A DNA stretch of 64,000 bases from positions 3,968,001-4,032,000 of the forward strand of contig NZ_CP047025.1 of NCBI RefSeq assembly GCF_009796845.1, in the 5' to 3' direction. The notes below the pieces were generated by a model. The model ran no database searches. It was not told the DNA's origin and was given only the letters and a program-made list of their open reading frames with translations. Positions 59,075-64,000 of the stretch are shown here, piece after piece. How positions within the stretch are numbered: the first letter of the stretch is position 1; each line of letters starts with the position of its first letter. The position numbers were made by a program, and so were the translations under genes. Origin of the DNA: Cobetia sp. L2A1 (GTDB lineage: Bacteria; Pseudomonadota; Gammaproteobacteria; Pseudomonadales; Halomonadaceae).

Positions 59075-60655
59075 TTAGACACCTTGTTCACGGGCCATTT
59101 GATGGGCAATGCGCGGGGCATTCCACAGGCTCGGGAGCAGTATCAGCGAGACGGGTACAGCAGTGACGACGATGAAGGATTGCAGCGCATTGATACCGCC
59201 ATCGCCCATCGAGATCAGCAGTGCGGCCATGGCCCCCATCATCAGGCTCCAGAACACGCGCACGCCACGCGGCGGATTGTCGTGTCCGCTCATCACCATC
59301 GAGACGGCATACGTCATCGAGTCGCCGGTGGTCGCCACGAACAGCGTGGTCAACACCAGGAACAGCACCGAGATGATGAAGCCGAATGGCAACTGCTGAG
59401 TGATGGCGATCAACGCGGCGGGCAGGTTGAAGCCAGTGAACGGACCAGAAACGCTGCCCGGCGTGGCAAGCTCAAAGGCCAACCCGCTGCCACCGATGAT
59501 GGTGAACCACAGACAGGTAATCAGCGGCGAGACAATCGCGATCAGCAGCACCATCTGACGCAGGGTGCGGCCACGCGAGATACGCGCCACGAACATCGCC
59601 ATCAGCGGACCATAGCCGATGAACCAACCCCAGAAGAACAGCGTCCAGCTGTTCAGCCAGCCACCATTTTGACGGAAAGCCGCCATCGAGACGAAGTTGC
59701 CGACATAGCGCGTCAGCCCCTGCGGGAAGGCTTCAAGCAGGAAGCCAGTTGGCCCCATGACGAGGATGAACAGCAATAGCGCCCCGCCCAGCAGTACGTT
59801 GGCACTGCTCAGCATCTGAATGCCGCGCGTTACACCGCTCACTGCTGACAGGGTATAGATCACGGTCAGCACCGCCAGCAATGCCAACTGGGTCGCGTAG
59901 GTATCGGGAATGCCAAACAGCGCATTGAGACCATAGCTGACCTGCAGGCCAAGGAAGCCAATTGGCCCTACGGTACCGGCGACCACTGCCAGTACACAGC
60001 AGGAATCGACCAAGGTGCCGATAGGGCCACGCATCACGCGCTCACCAAATACCGGGTAGAGCAATGTGCGCGGCTTGAGCGGCAGGCCCTTCTCGTAGTG
60101 CAGGTACATGAAGACAATACCTGTCAGGCTGCCGAGCATTGCCCAGGCCAGAAAGCCCCAGTGCATGAAACTCTGTGCGAGTGCGTTATAGGCGGCATCT
60201 ACATTGCCCGTCGGTGCATCAGCACCGAACACGGGCGGCGGGGAAATGAAGTGAGCTATCGGTTCCGCCGCGGCCCAGAACACACCACCACCCGCCAGAA
60301 GCGTACATAGAATGATGGCCATCCAGCGCAAGGTCGAAATGTCCGGCGTTGCCAATCCCCCTAAACGCACACGACCAGTACGGCCAAGGGTCAGCGCGAT
60401 GGCGATGACGAATGTCGCCAGCATCAGCGCTTGCCAGTAGGCACCGAAGTAGTGGGTCGAGAAGGAGAAGGCGCCTTGAATAAGCGCCGAGACACCTTGG
60501 AGATCAACGAGTGCAGCAATGGCAAACAATGCCAGTACACCGCCACTGATGATGAAGACTGGCCAATCGAGACCGCCATGTAGGGGGCCAGAATCGGCGT
60601 TGGATGCTTCGGGTGTCGCAGGACCGGACGATACTGTCCGGGAGGTATCCGTCAT
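59075..60655 (-). CDS. BCCT family transporter, tandem copy 1
   Basis: This 526-residue betaine/choline/carnitine-type transporter has twelve helices and the hallmark FFWGWFIGYGPLMAMFVARISRGRTLRQM. The helix-3 stretch reads LLAGGGVFWAAAEPIAHF, lacking the Met/Ile of the BetP-type GMGIG glycine motif. It is closely similar to the next copy, including most of the C-terminus (APRIAHQMAREQG). No long cytoplasmic tail is present, so osmosensing may be weak. Substrate unknown; a GlxA-like regulator upstream suggests use of a quaternary amine as nutrient. Confidence 0.9.
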   Translation of the reverse strand: MTDTSRTVSSGPATPEASNADSGPLHGGLDWPVFIISGGVLALFAIAALVDLQGVSALIQGAFSFSTHYFGAYWQALMLATFVIAIALTLGRTGRVRLGGLATPDISTLRWMAIILCTLLAGGGVFWAAAEPIAHFISPPPVFGADAPTGNVDAAYNALAQSFMHWGFLAWAMLGSLTGIVFMYLHYEKGLPLKPRTLLYPVFGERVMRGPIGTLVDSCCVLAVVAGTVGPIGFLGLQVSYGLNALFGIPDTYATQLALLAVLTVIYTLSAVSGVTRGIQMLSSANVLLGGALLLFILVMGPTGFLLEAFPQGLTRYVGNFVSMAAFRQNGGWLNSWTLFFWGWFIGYGPLMAMFVARISRGRTLRQMVLLIAIVSPLITCLWFTIIGGSGLAFELATPGSVSGPFTGFNLPAALIAITQQLPFGFIISVLFLVLTTLFVATTGDSMTYAVSMVMSGHDNPPRGVRVFWSLMMGAMAALLISMGDGGINALQSFIVVTAVPVSLILLPSLWNAPRIAHQMAREQGV

Positions 60656-60872
60656 TAGTCAGCCTCTAGGCATGATCTGAGTGACGGTGCAGTCTAGCAG
60701 CCTTGAAGCGCTGGAATATGACACAAGCGCTTGTTTTTACATGCGTGTAACGCGGCGTATCAGCAATCCCACGCCTGTTTTACATTCCCCCGCATGGGGT
60801 AACACTTTAGTGGCAGATAGCGCGGCGTGGCTTATCTGTAACCGTCTCGCTCGCGGGGACATGTGCAATAAC
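60656..60872. promoter_or_regulatory. Upstream region of BCCT copy 1
   Basis: A roughly 58-base block at 60771-60830 is shared with 62632-62689 before copy 2. It contains TTTTACATT and GTAACACTT arms. A nearer TTTTTACAT..GTAAC pattern is at 60733-60751. Shared operators for one regulator are likely. Confidence 0.45.
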
Positions 60873-60903
60873 GAAAACGCCGCCCATCAAGGGCGGCGTT
60901 TTC
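60873..60903 (-). terminator. Terminator of BCCT copy 2
   Basis: Stem gaaaacgccgccc / gggcggcgttttc with a five-base loop, 35 bases after the copy 2 stop. Confidence 0.9.
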
Positions 60904-60937
60904 TGCGCGTCGACTGAAGTCGACACTCTCACTCGAT

Positions 60938-62518
60938 TTACAGCCCTTGCTCGCGCGCCATCTGGCGTGCAATCCGCGGTGCATTCCAAAGGCTGGGCAA
61001 CAACACTAACGAGACTGGCACCGCAGTCACGACGATGAAGGATTGCAGCGCATTGATACCGCCATCGCCCATCGAGATCAATATCGCGGCCACCACACCC
61101 ATGATCAGGCTCCAGAACACCCGTACGCTGCGCGGTGGGTTGTCATGCCCGCTCATCACCATCGAAATGGCATAGGTCATCGAGTCACCGGTAGTGGCGA
61201 CGAACAGCGCCGACAAAATCAGGAACAGCACCGACATGGTAAAGCCGAACGGCAGCTGCTGAGTGATGGCAATCAACGCCGCCGACAGATTGAAGCCGGT
61301 GAAGGGGCCAGACACGCTACCGGGATTCGCCAGCTCGAACGCCAGGCCACTGCCGCCGAGAATGGTGAACCACACACAGGTCGCGAGCGGAGACAGGATG
61401 GTGATCAGCAGTACCATCTGGCGCAGCGTGCGCCCCCGCGAGATACGCGCGACCAGCATCGCCATCAGCGGTCCGAAGCCGATGAACCAGCCCCAGAAGA
61501 ACAACGTCCAGCTATCCAGCCAGCCACTGTCACCGCGGAAGACGGCCATCGGCACGATATTCTTCAGGTAGTCCACCATGCCCAGCGGGAAGGCCTTGAG
61601 CAGGAATTCCGTCGGCCCCATGATCACGATGAACAACAGCATTGCCCCCCCGATCAGCACATTGGCGCTACTGAGGAATTGAATGCCGCGCATCACGCCA
61701 CTCACCGCTGACAGGGTGTAGACGACGGTCAGGATGGCCAGCAATACCAGCTGGGTCGCGTAGGTATCGGGAATCCCGAACAGCGCATTGAGTCCGTAAC
61801 TGACCTGGATACCGAGAAAGCCTACCGGCCCCACGGTGCCAGCAATGACGGCCAGTACGCAGGAGGCATCGACCAGTGCGCCGATAGGCCCACGCATCAC
61901 GCGCTCACCAAACAGCGGGTAGAGCAGCGTGCGCGGCTTGAGCGGCAGACCTTTCTCATAGTGAAGGTGCATGAAGACGACACCCGTCAGACTGCCCAGT
62001 ACCGCCCAGCCAAGAAAGCCCCAGTGCATGAAGCTCTGCGCCAGTGCGTTATAGGCAGCATCGAGATTACCGACCGGCGCATCCGGCCCGAAGACGGGCG
62101 GAGGCGAGCTAAAGTGGGCAATCGGTTCAGCTGCCGCCCAGAACACGCCGCCCCCTGCGAGCAGGGTGCAAAGAATGGTCGCCATCCAGCGTGGGGTGGA
62201 GATATCCGGCGTGTCCAACCCTCCCAACACTACGCGACCGGTGCGGCCGAAGGTCATGCCAATGGCGACGAGGAAGGTACCGATCATCAGCGCTTGCCAA
62301 TAGGCGCCGAAGTAGGTGGTCGAGAAATCAAAGGCGATCTCAATAAGCGCCGAGACGCCCTCGAGATTGATCAGCGCGGCAATGACAAACACTGCCATGA
62401 CACCACCGCTGATGATGAAGACAGGCCAATCAAGCCCGCCATGCTGCGAAGTGGCACTGGCGTCAGATGCTGCCTGTGTCACGGTTCCGGACGGTGAAGT
62501 CCGGGGGGTATCCATCAT
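60938..62518 (-). CDS. BCCT family transporter, tandem copy 2
   Basis: This 526-residue protein is very similar along its length to copy 1, so one arose by duplication. Main differences are in the N-terminal 20 residues and in the loop near residue 300. The BCCT hallmark FFWGWFIGFGPLMAMLVARISRGRTLRQM is intact. The start may be 62518 or the following Met at 62515. It is divergent from the GlxA-type regulator gene. Substrate not readable. Confidence 0.9.
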   Translation of the reverse strand: MMDTPRTSPSGTVTQAASDASATSQHGGLDWPVFIISGGVMAVFVIAALINLEGVSALIEIAFDFSTTYFGAYWQALMIGTFLVAIGMTFGRTGRVVLGGLDTPDISTPRWMATILCTLLAGGGVFWAAAEPIAHFSSPPPVFGPDAPVGNLDAAYNALAQSFMHWGFLGWAVLGSLTGVVFMHLHYEKGLPLKPRTLLYPLFGERVMRGPIGALVDASCVLAVIAGTVGPVGFLGIQVSYGLNALFGIPDTYATQLVLLAILTVVYTLSAVSGVMRGIQFLSSANVLIGGAMLLFIVIMGPTEFLLKAFPLGMVDYLKNIVPMAVFRGDSGWLDSWTLFFWGWFIGFGPLMAMLVARISRGRTLRQMVLLITILSPLATCVWFTILGGSGLAFELANPGSVSGPFTGFNLSAALIAITQQLPFGFTMSVLFLILSALFVATTGDSMTYAISMVMSGHDNPPRSVRVFWSLIMGVVAAILISMGDGGINALQSFIVVTAVPVSLVLLPSLWNAPRIARQMAREQGL

Positions 62519-62799
62519 GTTCAGCCTCGGGCATCGTACAAAAGGCCGCGCAGTCTATCAGCCATCGCCGTCATCAATTACAGGTAAATAATAGTTTTTA
62601 CGTCCAGATAACCGGATATTTCAGTAAAATCACGCACGTTTTACATTTCTCCTCACGGCGTAACACTTCAGTGGCGAATCGCGAGGTGGGTCGAGTGCTA
62701 CAAACATTCGCCTCTCGCTACCGACAAGGTGCTACGGTAAAGCCATATTGCTCACCACTTCTTGCCACCTCTCATCACTGCTCACGTTAGCCATCCGCC
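62519..62799. promoter_or_regulatory. Divergent control region of BCCT copy 2 and the GlxA-type gene
   Basis: Contains the second copy of the shared block (62632-62689, TTTTACATT and GTAACACTT) and a TTTTTAC..TAAC pattern at 62594-62612. It would serve both divergent genes. Confidence 0.45.
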
Positions 62800-63837
62800 A
62801 TGACCAACTCACGCCGCCGTGACTTTACCCCGACAATGAAGCTCCGCAATCAGCGCCTGCTTAAAGATGTCGATTGCCCACAGGCAGCCCCCTTGAACGT
62901 GGCCTTTGTCCTGCTCGAACATTTCTCGATGCCAGCCTTTACCTCGGCACTCGATGTGCTGGTGACGGCCAACCTGCTGCGTGAGGTGCCCTTCTATCGC
63001 ATACATACCTACGGAGTCACCACCGGCAGCGTGCGTAGTGATCTCGGCATCGACATCATGGTGGGTGGCGCACTGACCGAGCTGCTGCATGCGCAGATCG
63101 ACCTGGTCGTGATCTGTGGCGGTTATCGCGTACGACTGGAAGCGTCACCGGTGCTCAGCGAGGCGCTGCGCCGAGCGGCACAGCACGGCTGTCGCCTGGG
63201 CAGCTTATGGAATGGCAGCTACTTCCTCGCCGCGGCAGGCGTGATGGACGGCCACGCCTGCACCATTCATCCCGAGAATGCGGCACTTTTCAGCGAGAAA
63301 TTCCCGCAACTCGAGCTGTCTCGTGCCCCGCTGGTCGTTGAGGGGGCGCGCTTCACCAGCGCCAGTGCCGGCAGTGCACTCGACATGATGCTGGAGGCCA
63401 TGCGCCAGCGGCTGGGAGAGGATCTCACACGCAGCGTCGAGGAGATTCTGGCCTGCGAGCACCCGACCACACCGCCCACCTGGCATGCCGAGCAGACCCT
63501 GCCGGCACCGGACAGCCATCTTCCGGAAGCACTGCGCACCATCCTCGATCTGATGAACAGCAACTTGGAAGAGCCGCTGAACATGAGTGAGATATCACGC
63601 TATGTGACGTTGTCTCGTCGTCAGATCGAGCGGCTGTTTACCCGTCATCTCGATACCACTCCCTCACGGCATTATCTCGAGCTACGCCTGACGCGAGCCC
63701 GACAGCTGCTGACGCAGGGCAATGCCAGCATCACCGATGTCACCGTGGCTTGCGGCTTCGTCAGTACCACGCATTTCAGTCACTGCTTTCGGGATTATTT
63801 CGGCATGTCTCCCACTCGAGCACGCCAGCAGCGCTGA
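62800..63837 (+). CDS. GlxA family AraC-type transcriptional regulator
   Basis: This 345-residue protein has an N-terminal DJ-1/PfpI-like ligand domain (about 30-225, VICGGYRVR, LGSLWNGSYFLAAAGVMDG) and a C-terminal AraC helix-turn-helix pair (about 250-340, ARQLLTQGNASITDVTVACGFVSTTHFSHCFRDYFGMSP). The catalytic Cys of DJ-1 proteins is replaced by Trp/Asn, as in GbdR- and CdhR-type regulators that sense betaine or carnitine breakdown products. Divergent from the tandem BCCT genes, so a matching role is likely but unproven. ATG 62800 has a weak ribosome site; 62836 is an alternative. Confidence 0.85.
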   Translation: MTNSRRRDFTPTMKLRNQRLLKDVDCPQAAPLNVAFVLLEHFSMPAFTSALDVLVTANLLREVPFYRIHTYGVTTGSVRSDLGIDIMVGGALTELLHAQIDLVVICGGYRVRLEASPVLSEALRRAAQHGCRLGSLWNGSYFLAAAGVMDGHACTIHPENAALFSEKFPQLELSRAPLVVEGARFTSASAGSALDMMLEAMRQRLGEDLTRSVEEILACEHPTTPPTWHAEQTLPAPDSHLPEALRTILDLMNSNLEEPLNMSEISRYVTLSRRQIERLFTRHLDTTPSRHYLELRLTRARQLLTQGNASITDVTVACGFVSTTHFSHCFRDYFGMSPTRARQQR

Positions 63838-63849
63838 CGTACTATTGAT

Positions 63850-63883
63850 GATGGCATGCGCTTGACGATGGTATGCGCTTGAC
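63850..63883. repeat. Tandem 17-base direct repeat
   Basis: GATGGCATGCGCTTGAC is followed at once by the same unit with one change (GATGGTATGCGCTTGAC), just after the GlxA-type stop. Confidence 0.9.
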
Positions 63884-63886
63884 GAA

Positions 63887-63912
63887 AAACGCCGCCCCGA
63901 GGGGCGGCGTTT
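63887..63912. terminator. Terminator after the GlxA-type gene
   Basis: Stem aaaacgccgcccc / ggggcggcgttt with GA loop. Very like the terminators at 59004 and 60873. Confidence 0.9.
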
Positions 63913-63937
63913 CAGTGTCTTGCCTGGCTTCTGGGCT

Positions 63938-64000
63938 TCAGGCCGAGGCAGTGTTCATCTGGCGACGCTCATAGCGCTGCCCCAGCAGGAAGACGATCAA
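63938..64000 (-). CDS. C-terminal end of an unidentified gene (cut by window edge)
   Basis: The last 20 codons read LIVFLLGQRYERRQ then MNTASA and stop TGA (63938-63940). A hydrophobic stretch followed by a basic tail would fit the end of a membrane protein. Too little is visible to name a family. Confidence 0.55.
   Translation of the reverse strand: MIVFLLGQRYERRQMNTASA

Noticed and set aside
1..64000. CRISPR array or transposase/IS element
   Set aside because: No regularly spaced repeats, transposase or integrase gene, or IS-type terminal repeats were found.

Overview
The window looks like chromosome from a moderately halophilic gammaproteobacterium of the Halomonadaceae (Halomonas/Cobetia type). 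The support is protein-level resemblance, high G+C in most genes (53161-53220: 38 of 60 bases G or C), three BCCT osmolyte transporters, an NSS transporter and a CPA1 antiporter, and gene orders shared with pseudomonads and relatives (tkt-epd-pgk-fba; ntrB-ntrC near glnA; crc/pyrE divergent, then rph-yicC). The genus is an inference.

Layout. 1-1.9 kb: tail of a sensor kinase and its sigma54 response regulator (DctB/DctD type). 1.9-13 kb: YdjM-like membrane protein, gamma carbonic anhydrase, NSS transporter, oligopeptidase A with YheV, periplasmic Cu,Zn-SOD, MetF, an AEC permease, an LpxH-like phosphoesterase and a membrane diguanylate cyclase. 13-19 kb: a 41-residue Lys-rich protein, an A+T-rich gap, a divergent NCS1 permease/hydantoin-racemase-like pair flanked by two copies of one hairpin, a CPA1 antiporter and an A+T-rich YgjP-type gene. 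19-27 kb: metK, then tkt and epd-pgk-fba. 27-30 kb: yciH, a YbaY-type lipoprotein, a NERD-like membrane protein and an ATP-grasp enzyme. 30-34 kb: BCCT transporter and dGTPase-like protein. 34-39.5 kb: nitrogen control block, ntrB-ntrC, a DUF4124 protein and glnA. A strong NtrC-type palindrome lies before ntrB, and a -24/-12 promoter lies before glnA. 39.5-45.7 kb: typA, a candidate 55-residue ORF overlapping a WYL regulator, rnk, a coniferyl-type aldehyde dehydrogenase and tRNA-Arg(CCG). 45.8-53.4 kb: cytochrome c, rep, trmL, a YfaZ-type protein, pyrE, a Crc-type protein lacking nuclease residues, rph and yicC.

53.4-58.3 kb is a compositionally foreign block (54661-54720: 19 of 60 bases G or C). 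It holds an McrB-like AAA+ GTPase/ATPase and a partner combining a DUF2357-like region with a PD-(D/E)XK nuclease. No methyltransferase or integrase is visible. A perfect 32-bp inverted repeat with a 3-base loop sits at its left edge, between yicC and the nuclease gene. This is the most likely defence system in the window.

58.5-64 kb: ohr, two tandem paralogous BCCT transporters with related upstream elements, a divergent GlxA/AraC-type regulator that probably controls at least one of them, and the end of an unidentified gene.

The main themes are osmolyte and ion transport, nitrogen assimilation, central carbon metabolism and housekeeping, with one inserted restriction-like module. All family calls come from reading the sequence; no database search was run.
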